From Corynebacterium sp. UBA2622 (GTDB taxonomy: Bacteria; Actinomycetota; Actinomycetes; Mycobacteriales; Mycobacteriaceae): a stretch of DNA of 64,000 bases. The notes beneath the pieces are model-generated. The model did no database searches, had not been told where the DNA came from, and saw only the letters and a list, made by a program, of their open reading frames with translations. Positions 1-7,411 of this stretch are shown piece after piece. The stretch covers positions 165,938 through 229,937 of the forward strand of contig NZ_DDJO01000017.1 of the NCBI RefSeq assembly GCF_002339505.1, in the 5' to 3' direction. The translations under genes were made by a program, and so were the position numbers. How positions within the stretch are numbered: the first letter of the stretch is position 1; each line of letters begins with the position of its first letter.

Positions 1-16
1 TAGCTTCCCGCTTGTC

Positions 17-35
17 GACGCCCTCCGCGGGCGTC
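17..35 (-). terminator. hairpin at the end of the first gene
   Basis: GACGCCC and GGGCGTC form a perfect 7-bp stem with a 5-nt loop, overlapping the stop codon of the leftward gene that ends at 34. No T-run follows within the 16 bases left in the window, so termination is only a suggestion. Confidence 0.35.
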
Positions 36-522
36 AATCCTCCAGCTGGGCGTCGAGCCGGTGCTCGTCCTGCTGACGCCGCTTCGCGGCGGTCCTGGGG
101 CCGAAGACCAGGAGGGCCACGGTCGCCGCGACCGCACCGACGACCATTCCGAACGTGGCGCTGGCGCTGCTTCCAAACGCGTTGTAGGCGATGCCGCCCA
201 TGCCAATGATCCACAGCAGGAAGAAGGGCGCGTTCGCCCGGGTGAGGAGGCGCCGGGCCCGGGGGCGCGGGGCGTAGTTGCGCAGCCAGGACTGGGCGAC
301 GAGCTGGGCCCACACCGTGGGGAGGATAACGAGGACGGAATAGAGGGAGTCGTACCCGGGGAGCACCCACGCCAGAAACGCGAAGGCGAGCGCGAGGACG
401 AACGGCTCCGCCTCCACCGCCACCGTGTTGGCCTTGTGGAGCATGGTGCGCTGGTATTCGTCGTCGGCCGTGGCCTCCGTGGTGCGGACCGCGTAGTCGC
501 CGAAGTTTTTCAGTGCCTGCAT
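34..522 (-). CDS. hypothetical membrane protein, partner of an XRE regulator
   Basis: 162 aa. About four hydrophobic segments are visible (roughly residues 39-56, 60-78, 97-113 and 118-140), followed by a charged C-terminus rich in K, R, Q and D. No catalytic motif is recognised. It starts 4 bp after the stop codon of the small HTH regulator, so the two are almost certainly cotranscribed. Small XRE regulators with a short membrane protein are a common actinobacterial pair; the regulator may sense something through the membrane partner, but that is inference. Confidence 0.7.
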   Translation of the reverse strand: MQALKNFGDYAVRTTEATADDEYQRTMLHKANTVAVEAEPFVLALAFAFLAWVLPGYDSLYSVLVILPTVWAQLVAQSWLRNYAPRPRARRLLTRANAPFFLLWIIGMGGIAYNAFGSSASATFGMVVGAVAATVALLVFGPRTAAKRRQQDEHRLDAQLED

Positions 523-526
523 TGTT

Positions 527-736
527 CTACCCTTCCTGTTCGTCGCCGAAGATCTCCTCGACGGTTTTTCCGAGGACCCTGCAAATGTCGAGCGCCAGGT
601 GGACCGAGGGGGAGTAGTTGCCCCGCTCGATGTTGGCCACCGTCTGCCGCGAGACCCCGACCCGATCGGCGAGGTCCTGTTGCGACATCTCGTGCCACCG
701 GCGCCATTTCCGGACCATGTTGTCGTGTTCCGTCAT
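527..736 (-). CDS. XRE-family helix-turn-helix regulator (small, Cro/CI-like)
   Basis: 69 aa, essentially one HTH_3 domain. The segment with QQDLADRVGVSRQTVANIERG is the classic recognition-helix pattern, and the tail (GKTVEEIFGDEQEG) is typical of the short YozG-like XRE proteins. A good Shine-Dalgarno (AAGGAG) lies just before the ATG. It is first gene of a leftward operon with the membrane protein. A GTGT-4-ACAC repeat over its likely -10 suggests autoregulation. Confidence 0.85.
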   Translation of the reverse strand: MTEHDNMVRKWRRWHEMSQQDLADRVGVSRQTVANIERGNYSPSVHLALDICRVLGKTVEEIFGDEQEG

Positions 737-755
737 GAACGCTCCTTATCAACGC

Positions 756-771
756 GTGTAGTCACACCATA
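756..771 (-). promoter_or_regulatory. probable promoter/operator of the XRE operon
   Basis: On the minus strand a TATGGT -10-like hexamer (complement of 766-771) is overlapped by GTGTGACTACAC (756-767), with inverted GTGT/ACAC arms. The position over the -10 just upstream of the regulator start fits autorepression. The assignment is by inspection only. Confidence 0.35.
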
Positions 772-916
772 AACAAAACGCGACTAGGTGTAAAGGATAA
801 TTGTCAAAATAGGTAAGGGGGTGGTCACGGGTACGTCGAAAAGCGGAGACCTGCCGACAACCGCGCTACGGGAACGTAGCCTGGCTATGACCACTTCCGT
901 CGGACAAGGAGTAGCG

Positions 917-2086
917 ATGATCGACGACACCATCTGGTGGCACGTGTACCCCCTCGGGGCGACCGGCGCGCCCGTGCGCAACCGTGAGGAGGTCGACGCC
1001 GGCCACCGCCTGCGCCAGCTCGGCCCCTGGCTCGACTACCTCATCGAGCTCGGTTGCAACGGTTTGCTGCTCGGCCCGATCTTCGAGTCGGTGGGCCACG
1101 GGTACGACACCCTGGACCATTACGCCATCGACTCGCGCCTGGGCGACGATTCGGACTTCGACTGGCTCATGGAGGAGTGCAACGCCCGCGGCATTCGCGT
1201 CATGCTCGACGGCGTGTTCAACCACGTCGCCGCGACGCACCCGGCCGTGGCGGAGGGCCTCGCCGGTGAGACCAGCTGGGAGGGCCACGACGAGCTGGCC
1301 ACGCTGCACCACTCCGACGAACGGGTGGTGGAGATGGTCGCCGACATCATGAAGTACTGGCTTTGCCGCGGCATCGCGGGGTGGCGCCTGGACGTGGCGT
1401 ACGCCGTTCCCGCCGAGTTCTGGCGCGAGGTGATCGGCAGGGTGCGGGAGGAGTTCCCCGGGGCGATGTTCCTCGGTGAGGTCATCCACGGCGACTACGC
1501 AGGCATCGCCGAAGCCGGGACGATGGACTCGGTGACGCAGTACGAGCTGTGGAAGGCGCTCTGGTCCTCGATCCACGACGTGAACTTCTGGGAGCTCGAC
1601 CACGCGCTGGGCCGCCACCAGACCATCGCGGAGAGGATCCTGCCCAACACGTTCGTGGGCAACCACGACGTGGACCGCATCGCCAGCAAGGTCGGCCAGG
1701 GCGGGGCGATCGTGGCCCTGGCGATCCTCATCACGGTCCCGGGGATGCCGAGCATCTACTACGGCGACGAACAGGGCTTCGAGGGCCTGCGCACGGAGGG
1801 CTTCGAGGCGGACGACGCCGTGCGCCCCGCCCTGCCCGCCACGCCGGAGGATCTTTCCCCGCTGGGGCACTGGGTCTACGAGCAGCACCAGGCGCTCATC
1901 GGCCTGCGCCGCCGCCACCCGTGGCTCACCCGCGGGGCGGTGGAGGTGTTGGACAAGACCAACGAGACCATCACGCTGCGGGCTTTCGCGGGGGACGAGG
2001 AGCTGCTCACCGACGCCTGGCTCACCCCGTCCCCGGGGGTGCGCATCCGCACCCGGGACGACGAGACCCTCTACGAGTGGCAGTAG
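917..2086 (+). CDS. alpha-amylase family (GH13) glycosidase
   Basis: 389 aa. The conserved GH13 regions are present in order: DGVFNH (region I), GWRLDVA with the nucleophile Asp (II), GEVIH with the acid/base Glu (III) and FVGNHDVDR with the transition-state Asp (IV). There is no signal peptide, so it is probably cytoplasmic and acts on alpha-glucans or maltodextrins. The frame is open from 821, but the ATG at 917 is chosen because AAGGAG lies 6 nt before it. It is shorter than secreted amylases and resembles the small actinobacterial maltodextrin glycosidases. The exact substrate cannot be told. Confidence 0.85.
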   Translation: MIDDTIWWHVYPLGATGAPVRNREEVDAGHRLRQLGPWLDYLIELGCNGLLLGPIFESVGHGYDTLDHYAIDSRLGDDSDFDWLMEECNARGIRVMLDGVFNHVAATHPAVAEGLAGETSWEGHDELATLHHSDERVVEMVADIMKYWLCRGIAGWRLDVAYAVPAEFWREVIGRVREEFPGAMFLGEVIHGDYAGIAEAGTMDSVTQYELWKALWSSIHDVNFWELDHALGRHQTIAERILPNTFVGNHDVDRIASKVGQGGAIVALAILITVPGMPSIYYGDEQGFEGLRTEGFEADDAVRPALPATPEDLSPLGHWVYEQHQALIGLRRRHPWLTRGAVEVLDKTNETITLRAFAGDEELLTDAWLTPSPGVRIRTRDDETLYEWQ

Positions 2087-2092
2087 GCGGGA

Positions 2093-3427
2093 CTACACCC
2101 CCAGGAATCGTCGCACCAGCGAGCGGTACGCGCGGGTGGTGAGCTCCACGTCGGCCACCTCCACGTACTCGTCGTGGCTGTGCAGCAGGTCGAGCACCTC
2201 GCCCAGCGTCCGCTCGCGCGCGTGCAGCGCGAAGCCGTAGCCCACCCCTCCCTTCTTCCGGGCGAAGCGGAGATCGGAGCCCCCGGCGGCGATGGTCGGC
2301 ACGACGGGGACCCCGGGGAAGAATTCACCGAAGGTATCCACGATGGCGTCGTAGAGCGGGCCCGAGGTGGGGGAGACGGTGGCGTCCTCGGTGATGAGGT
2401 GCTCGATCTCGACGCGGTCCGCGAGGTCGCCGAGGGCCGAGCGGAGCAACTGGTCGATCTCCTCCTGCGTCTGCCCCGGGAGGGGCCGGATGTCCAGCTC
2501 CAGGTGGGCGGAGGAGGGCAGGACGTTGATCGCCGAACCGGCCTTGAGCACCGTGGGCGCGATGGTGAGGTGGCTCATTGCGTGGGAGTAGCGGGCGAGG
2601 TCGCCGAGGGCGGGGTAATTCCGGCCGTCGAGAAGCGCGCGCTCCGTCTCGGGGTCGAAGCGGAAGGCGCGCACGTAGCCCTCCCACAGATCGTCCGAAC
2701 GCACCTCGGGTTCGAGCGCCGCTACTCGACGCGCCACCTCCGCGATCAGGGCCACCGCCGAGTCCCGGCCGTAGGGTGCGGAACCGTGGCCGGTGTCGCC
2801 GTGGACCGTGAGGCGTCGCTGGGCGGCGCCCTTCTCACCCACGACCACGATCAGCGCGTCGGAACCGTCCCGGACCGGGAGGTGGGAGCCGCCCTCCTCG
2901 GAGAGGCAGTTGCGCCAGCTGAAGGCGTCGGGGGTGTTTTCCGCGAGCCAGCCGGCACCGAACCCTCCGCGGGCCTCCTCGTCGGCGCAGCCCACGAAGG
3001 TGAGGGTGCCCCTCGGTTTCAGGCCTGAGGCGGCGACCCCGCGGGTCACGGCGGCCATCGCGGCGGTGATGTAGAGCATGTCGGTGGTGCCGCGGCCGTA
3101 GATGCGCCCGTCGCGTTCCTCGGCACCGAAGGGGTCGGTGGTCCACTTCTCGGCGTCCACGGGGACGACGTCGGTGTGGCCCAGCAGGGTGAGGGGTTCC
3201 GCGCCGGGGTCGGAGCCCTCGACGGTGAAGGCGACGGAGACGCGGCCCGGGCGGGGTTCGAAGCGCTGCACCGTGACATCCGTACCGGCGAAGAAGCGCT
3301 CGAGCGTCTCGGCGTTTCGGACCTCCTGGCCGGAGTCGGGAGTGAGGTCGTTGACGCACCCGTTGCGGACCAGCTCCTTCAGCAGGGCGATCGCGGAATT
3401 GGTGAGTGAGTTGTCGGTGGTGGGCAT
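2093..3427 (-). CDS. M20 family metallopeptidase/amidohydrolase (dipeptidase-like)
   Basis: 444 aa. M20 zinc motifs are visible: LLGHTDVVPVD (His-x-Asp), YGRGTTDM (bridging Asp), LSEEGGS (Glu pair) and a late His in the C-terminal HARER segment. The family hydrolyses peptides or N-acyl amino acids in the cytoplasm. The start is the ATG at 3427; an upstream start at 3475 is possible but would run into the bioB regulatory region. The gene diverges from bioB, with 100 bp between the starts. Confidence 0.85.
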   Translation of the reverse strand: MPTTDNSLTNSAIALLKELVRNGCVNDLTPDSGQEVRNAETLERFFAGTDVTVQRFEPRPGRVSVAFTVEGSDPGAEPLTLLGHTDVVPVDAEKWTTDPFGAEERDGRIYGRGTTDMLYITAAMAAVTRGVAASGLKPRGTLTFVGCADEEARGGFGAGWLAENTPDAFSWRNCLSEEGGSHLPVRDGSDALIVVVGEKGAAQRRLTVHGDTGHGSAPYGRDSAVALIAEVARRVAALEPEVRSDDLWEGYVRAFRFDPETERALLDGRNYPALGDLARYSHAMSHLTIAPTVLKAGSAINVLPSSAHLELDIRPLPGQTQEEIDQLLRSALGDLADRVEIEHLITEDATVSPTSGPLYDAIVDTFGEFFPGVPVVPTIAAGGSDLRFARKKGGVGYGFALHARERTLGEVLDLLHSHDEYVEVADVELTTRAYRSLVRRFLGV

Positions 3428-3468
3428 GGGAAAGACGTTACCCACGGAGGCGGTTTCCGGGGATTTGC

Positions 3469-3481
3469 TGAACACTGTTCA
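3469..3481. promoter_or_regulatory. BioQ-type operator 1 upstream of bioB
   Basis: TGAACACTGTTCA is a perfect 5-3-5 palindrome. It matches the corynebacterial BioQ motif (TGAAC-N3-GTT-type). It lies in the -35 region of a promoter whose -10 is TATAGT at 3492-3497. It is also near the divergent M20 gene and may affect that gene. Confidence 0.75.
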
Positions 3482-3491
3482 ATGGCTGGGT

Positions 3492-3497
3492 TATAGT
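3492..3497 (+). promoter_or_regulatory. bioB -10 element
   Basis: TATAGT lies between the two TGAAC-N3-GTTCA operators and 30 bp before the bioB start codon. No good -35 is seen at 17 bp; operator 1 occupies that place. Confidence 0.55.
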
Positions 3498-3511
3498 GTC
3501 CCCACCTCGAC

Positions 3512-3524
3512 TGAACGGAGTTCA
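3512..3524. promoter_or_regulatory. BioQ-type operator 2, overlapping the bioB ribosome binding site
   Basis: TGAACGGAGTTCA is a second perfect 5-3-5 palindrome, 43 bp after the first. Its centre supplies the GGAG Shine-Dalgarno of bioB, 3 nt before the ATG. Confidence 0.75.
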
Positions 3525-3527
3525 ATT

Positions 3528-4571
3528 ATGTCTGCACCCACCACCGCCCCGATCCTCGACATCACACGCGAGAAGGTCCTGGAGAGGGGGGAGGGCCTCA
3601 ACGAGGCCGAGCTGCTCGAGGTGCTCACCCTCCCCGACGAGCACCTGCAGGATCTGCTGGACCTCGCACACCAGGTGCGCATCCGCCACTGCGGTGTGGA
3701 GGTGAGCCTGGAGGGCATCATCTCGCTGAAGACAGGCGGCTGCCCCGAGGACTGCCACTTCTGCTCCCAGTCCGGCCTCTTCGAGTCCCCGGTGCGCGCG
3801 GTCACCCTCGACATCGCCGAGCTGGTCGAGGCCGCGAAGCAGTCCGAGAAGATGGGCGCGAGCGAGTTCTGCATCGTCGCCGCCGTGAAGGGCCCGACGC
3901 AGAACCTGCTGGACCAGATGCGCGAGGCCATCACCGCCATCAACGACGAGGTGGACATCTCCATCTCCGCCTCCCTGGGCATTCTCACCCGGGAGCAGGC
4001 GAAGCAGCTGCGCGAAATGGGTGTGAGCCGCTACAACCACAACTTCGAGACGGCCCGCTCCTTCTTCCCCAACGTGGTGACCACCCACACCTGGGAGGAG
4101 CGCAAGAACACCCTCGAGTACGTTCGCGCCGAAGGCATGGAGACCTGCTGCGGCGGCATCATCGGCCTCGGTGAGACGCTGGAGCAGCGCGCGGAGTTCG
4201 CCGCCCAGCTTGCCGAGGTCGAGCCGCACGAGGTGCCCATGAACTTCCTCGACCCCCGCCCCGGCACCCCCTTCGCCGACCGCCCGCTTGTTCCCCAGGG
4301 CGAGGCATTGCGCGCCGTTGCGGCGTTCCGCCTGGCCATGCCCACCGCGCAACTGCGCTTCGCGGGTGGCACGGAGCTCGCGCTTGGCGACGACGGCACC
4401 GAGGCCGGCCTCCTCGGCGGCGCGAACGCCATCATCGGCGGCAACTACCTGACCACCCTCGGCCGCCCCATCGAGCGCGACCGCGACCTGGTCGACAGGA
4501 TCGCGCCGGGCCGCAACCTCGGCATCACCCCGGTTGCCACGAGCGTCGAAGAAACCCTGAAGGCGCTGTAG
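3528..4571 (+). CDS. bioB: biotin synthase
   Basis: 347 aa radical-SAM enzyme that inserts sulfur into dethiobiotin to give biotin. The CPEDCHFC motif binds the radical 4Fe-4S cluster, and CCGGIIGLGET and NFLDPRPGTP are typical BioB segments. The ATG at 3528 is preceded by GGAG inside operator 2. The downstream bsaP gene begins 4 bp after the stop, so the two form an operon. Two BioQ-type operators indicate repression when biotin is plentiful. Confidence 0.97.
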   Translation: MSAPTTAPILDITREKVLERGEGLNEAELLEVLTLPDEHLQDLLDLAHQVRIRHCGVEVSLEGIISLKTGGCPEDCHFCSQSGLFESPVRAVTLDIAELVEAAKQSEKMGASEFCIVAAVKGPTQNLLDQMREAITAINDEVDISISASLGILTREQAKQLREMGVSRYNHNFETARSFFPNVVTTHTWEERKNTLEYVRAEGMETCCGGIIGLGETLEQRAEFAAQLAEVEPHEVPMNFLDPRPGTPFADRPLVPQGEALRAVAAFRLAMPTAQLRFAGGTELALGDDGTEAGLLGGANAIIGGNYLTTLGRPIERDRDLVDRIAPGRNLGITPVATSVEETLKAL

Positions 4572-4575
4572 GGCC

Positions 4576-4779
4576 GTGCGGGTTCCCGACAGCACCGAGC
4601 TCGCCGATGCGATCCTCTCCGGTGAGACCGCCTTCCGCCTGAACCCGGAGCGCCCCTACGACGCCCCGCGCATCTGCCCGCTGTGTGAGCGGCGCATGGT
4701 GGTGAAGATCAACCCCTTCGGGTGGGAGGCGGCGTGCTCGCGCCACGGGGTGTTCCGGTCGGAGTGGCTGGAGCGGTAG
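4576..4779 (+). CDS. bsaP: biotin synthase auxiliary protein BsaP
   Basis: 67 aa. CPLCERRM and CSRHG give three Cys and one His likely to hold a metal or Fe-S centre. A small protein of this kind encoded directly behind bioB has been described in mycobacteria and relatives as needed for actinobacterial BioB to turn over. The start is a GTG 4 bp after the bioB stop, which suggests translational coupling. The assignment rests on position, size and the Cys pattern. Confidence 0.85.
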   Translation: MRVPDSTELADAILSGETAFRLNPERPYDAPRICPLCERRMVVKINPFGWEAACSRHGVFRSEWLER

Positions 4780-4854
4780 GGGTCGGCACCGCCGGACCGG
4801 TGTTGGGCGGCGACTCCCCTGCTCCCTGCCCCGCTACTGATGCTGGCCCGCATG

Positions 4855-4880
4855 GTACCGCCCGTGGTACTATTTGCAGA
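4855..4880 (+). promoter_or_regulatory. hicAB leaderless promoter with inverted repeat
   Basis: GTACC (4855-4859) and GGTAC (4866-4870) form an inverted repeat with a 6-nt centre. A TACTAT -10 (4868-4873) overlaps its right arm and stands 7 nt before the GTG start, as in a leaderless transcript. The repeat is a natural site for autorepression by the HicAB complex. Confidence 0.5.
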
Positions 4881-5147
4881 GTGGGTGGCAACATCGATTC
4901 CATCGTGGAGAAAATGAGGAGGGCTCCAGCCAACATCTCTTTTTCCGAGTTGGAAAAGGTGTGTGACCACTACTTTGAAAGCCGTAAATCAAGGAAGACG
5001 TCGCATAAGACTTACAAGACTCCGTGGCCGGGAAACCCGCGCGTGAACATCCAAAACGCCAACGGCAAAGCGAAGCCATATCAGGTGGGTCAGGTGTTGC
5101 AGGCCATTGACAATCTCATGCGCATCGCCAGGGAAGAAGAGGAGTAG
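4881..5147 (+). CDS. hicA: HicA-like toxin (predicted mRNA interferase)
   Basis: 88 aa. The C-terminal half has a KTSHKTYKTP segment with the His expected of the HicA dsRBD-like fold, ending NGKAKPYQVGQVLQAIDN as in HicA families. The GTG start fits the -10 placed 7 nt upstream; the longer open frame from 4722 begins inside bsaP and has no similar signal. Base composition is clearly more A/T-rich than its neighbours, suggesting horizontal acquisition. It is followed 5 bp later by hicB. Toxicity is inferred from family only. Confidence 0.75.
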   Translation: MGGNIDSIVEKMRRAPANISFSELEKVCDHYFESRKSRKTSHKTYKTPWPGNPRVNIQNANGKAKPYQVGQVLQAIDNLMRIAREEEE

Positions 5148-5152
5148 CGTCA

Positions 5153-5479
5153 ATGGACATCAACAAGTACACCTACCAGGTGTCCTGGTCCGAGGAAGAC
5201 CAGGAGTTCGTCGCCACCGTCGCCGAATTCCCCTCCCTTTCATGGCTGGCCCCCGGCCGCCAGGAGGCGGAGTCGGGGCTATTCGACCTCGTCTCCGAGG
5301 TCGTCGAGGACATGGAGCAGTCCGGGGAGGAGATCCCCGCCCCTCTCGGTGGGCGCACCTACTCCGGGCGGTTCAACGTCCGCACCTCTCCGTCGCTGCA
5401 CCGGAAGCTTGTGATCATGGCCAAGACGGAGGGGGTTTCCCTCAACACCCTGGTCAACCAGAAGCTCGCGTCCGCCTAG
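5153..5479 (+). CDS. hicB: HicB-like antitoxin
   Basis: 108 aa. The N-terminal part (YQVSWSEEDQEFVATVAEFPSL) is the HicB partial RNase-H-like fold. The C-terminal part (GRFNVRTSPSLHRKLVIMA, then VSLNTLVNQKL) is a ribbon-helix-helix DNA-binding domain. It would neutralise HicA and repress the operon. Overlap with the toxin transcription unit is certain because only 5 bp separate the two. Confidence 0.88.
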   Translation: MDINKYTYQVSWSEEDQEFVATVAEFPSLSWLAPGRQEAESGLFDLVSEVVEDMEQSGEEIPAPLGGRTYSGRFNVRTSPSLHRKLVIMAKTEGVSLNTLVNQKLASA

Positions 5480-5539
5480 CGAGATCCTCGAGAGAATCCC
5501 GGGCGGCGCTGAAGCTGGGCCGTTACCAGAGGACCTGGG

Positions 5540-6262
5540 TTACACACCGGTAGAGGTGACCGTCAGCCAGATCGCCACCTGGTGCAGCACCGCCGCAATG
5601 ATCGTCGCTGCGTGGAACACCTCGTGGAATCCGAACACGCGCAGCGACGGGTTGGGCCATTTCAGCGCGTAGACCAGCGCGCCGAGTGTGTAGACGAGGC
5701 CGCCGGCCCCCAGCAGAAGCGTCACCGCGGGGCCGACGCCAGCCCACAGATCGGGGATCTCCCAGATGACCAGCCACCCGAGGATCAGGTACACGGACAC
5801 GCCCAGCCATCTGGGGTGATGGACCCAGACCACGTTGAGCAGCACCGCGAACAGCGCGCCCGCCCAGCACAGGCCCAGCAGAAGCGTCGAGCGGCCCGGG
5901 GGTAGCGCGGTGACCGCCACGGGCCCGTAGGTGCCCGCGATGAACACGGCGATCATGGCGTGGTCGGCACGGCGCCACATTAGTACCGAGGACTCACTGC
6001 GCCACGGGCCCAGGTGATACAGCGCCGAGACGCCCATCGACCCGATGAGGCACAGGGTGTAGAGCGCCGTCATCCAGGTGACGGTGGCCGCCCCGTGCAG
6101 GTGCGCGGTCACCGCGATCAGCGGGATGCTCGAACCGATGAACGCCCACGTCGATCGTTCGTGGAGTATGCCGCGTAGCAGCGGGCGGGGGCCGCGGTCG
6201 AATCGGGGGCGGTGGGGCGCAGGCGCTTCCGCACCGGGGTCATGGACGGCGTCACAACGCAT
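5540..6262 (-). CDS. hemolysin III / PAQR family membrane protein
   Basis: 240 aa with seven predicted membrane segments. Family signatures are SALYHL after TM2, HAMIAVFIAGTYGP in TM3 and HEVFHAATIIAAVLHQ near the end, where the histidines can form the PAQR metal site. The ATG at 6262 is placed 6 nt after TAGAAT, consistent with a leaderless mRNA. An internal start is possible because the first 30 residues are polar and Pro/Arg-rich. The real function of bacterial HlyIII proteins is uncertain. Confidence 0.85.
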   Translation of the reverse strand: MRCDAVHDPGAEAPAPHRPRFDRGPRPLLRGILHERSTWAFIGSSIPLIAVTAHLHGAATVTWMTALYTLCLIGSMGVSALYHLGPWRSESSVLMWRRADHAMIAVFIAGTYGPVAVTALPPGRSTLLLGLCWAGALFAVLLNVVWVHHPRWLGVSVYLILGWLVIWEIPDLWAGVGPAVTLLLGAGGLVYTLGALVYALKWPNPSLRVFGFHEVFHAATIIAAVLHQVAIWLTVTSTGV

Positions 6263-6356
6263 GACCGAATTCTACATTCGGGCAGCCGGCCAAACTCCGG
6301 ATTACGGGGGGAAACGGTTGCGCGCCGCGCCTCACCCCGGCCCGCGTCCGAAGCCC

Positions 6357-7352
6357 CTACAGCCCCTCGTACTCCCGCAGCAGCTCGTCCCCGTCCTTGC
6401 CGAAGATCGCGGGGATCTCCCAGTAGTCACCCGGCTGCTCGATGGTGCGGGCGGTGCCGTGCGCAAGGATGTGCTCGGAGGGGGTGAGCTCGCGGATCGC
6501 CACAAGCTTGACCCGGTTGGGGTGCTCGAAGACGACGTCGGAGTAGATCATCGGGTCGTGCTGGCCGTTGTCGCCGACGAGGGTCCAGGTGATGTGGGGG
6601 AAGTCGATGAGCAGGTTGCGCAGCTGCACCCGCTTGTGTTCGGGTCCGCTGCGGAAAAGGGCGGTGGGGGTCGGGCCCCAGTCGGTGAGGAGCATCGGAC
6701 CGGCGGGGAAGCCGTGGCGGCGCATGAAGTCGCGCAACATGTCGTAGGTGTTCCACGCACCGGTGGAGAGGTAGAACACCGGCTCCTCTGGGGCGCGGAT
6801 CTCCCTGAGGAAGCGGGCCATCCCCGCCACGGGGCGGCGGTTCTCCGAGCGGATCACCCAGGAGTTCCACACCGCCATGACTGTGCGGGGCAGCTGGGTG
6901 ATCATGATGGTGTCGTCGATGTCGGCGATAACACCGTGGGTCACGGAGTCGGGGATGATCTGCACCGGGGCGTCGGAGGTGCCGCCGCCAAGCGCAACGC
7001 TGATGCGCGCGTCGTGCCAGCCCGGCTCGAGGCCGTGGTCCTCGATGAGGACCTCGATGTAGCCCTCCTCGTTGGCCCGCGTCTGGACAGTTTTCTCCCC
7101 GAGGGTGACGGTGACGGGGATCCACGGCACGGGGGTGGTGAGGAACTGCCGGTAGCCGCGTTGGAGGGTGGAGGAGGGCTCCACGCTCGCGGGGTCCTCC
7201 ATGAGCACCCGGCCGACGACGCGGGCGCGCTCCGGGCTGCCGTAGCCCGTGAACCCGGTGACGGTGGGCACGCACGACGCGCCCGCTTTACGACGCACCC
7301 CCGCGCGCCGCATCCGACCTTCCGCCCACCGGGCCACATCCGCGATTCCCAT
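6357..7352 (-). CDS. App1-family phosphatase (DUF2183)
   Basis: 331 aa. ADIDDTIMIT is the HAD-type DxDxT catalytic motif, FYLSTGAWNTYD follows, and LVGDNGQHDPMIY is the acidic motif of the App1/LNS2 (phosphatidate phosphatase) family. The N-terminal third looks like a beta-rich accessory domain. It probably acts on phospholipid or phosphorylated cell-envelope compounds. It diverges from amn with 59 bp between the starts. ATG at 7358 is an equally possible start. Confidence 0.85.
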   Translation of the reverse strand: MGIADVARWAEGRMRRAGVRRKAGASCVPTVTGFTGYGSPERARVVGRVLMEDPASVEPSSTLQRGYRQFLTTPVPWIPVTVTLGEKTVQTRANEEGYIEVLIEDHGLEPGWHDARISVALGGGTSDAPVQIIPDSVTHGVIADIDDTIMITQLPRTVMAVWNSWVIRSENRRPVAGMARFLREIRAPEEPVFYLSTGAWNTYDMLRDFMRRHGFPAGPMLLTDWGPTPTALFRSGPEHKRVQLRNLLIDFPHITWTLVGDNGQHDPMIYSDVVFEHPNRVKLVAIRELTPSEHILAHGTARTIEQPGDYWEIPAIFGKDGDELLREYEGL

Positions 7353-7411
7353 GGGCATCCAGTCTAGTGGGGGGCGGGGGAGCACCAATGCTTTCAGTAG
7401 GGTGGGGAGGC

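Noticed and set aside
821..916. Longer N-terminus of the alpha-amylase family protein
   Set aside because: The 32 extra residues lack family similarity and the Shine-Dalgarno lies before 917.
4722..4880. Longer N-terminus of HicA
   Set aside because: It overlaps bsaP, is Gly/Ala/Pro-rich unlike HicA, and the -10 lies inside it.
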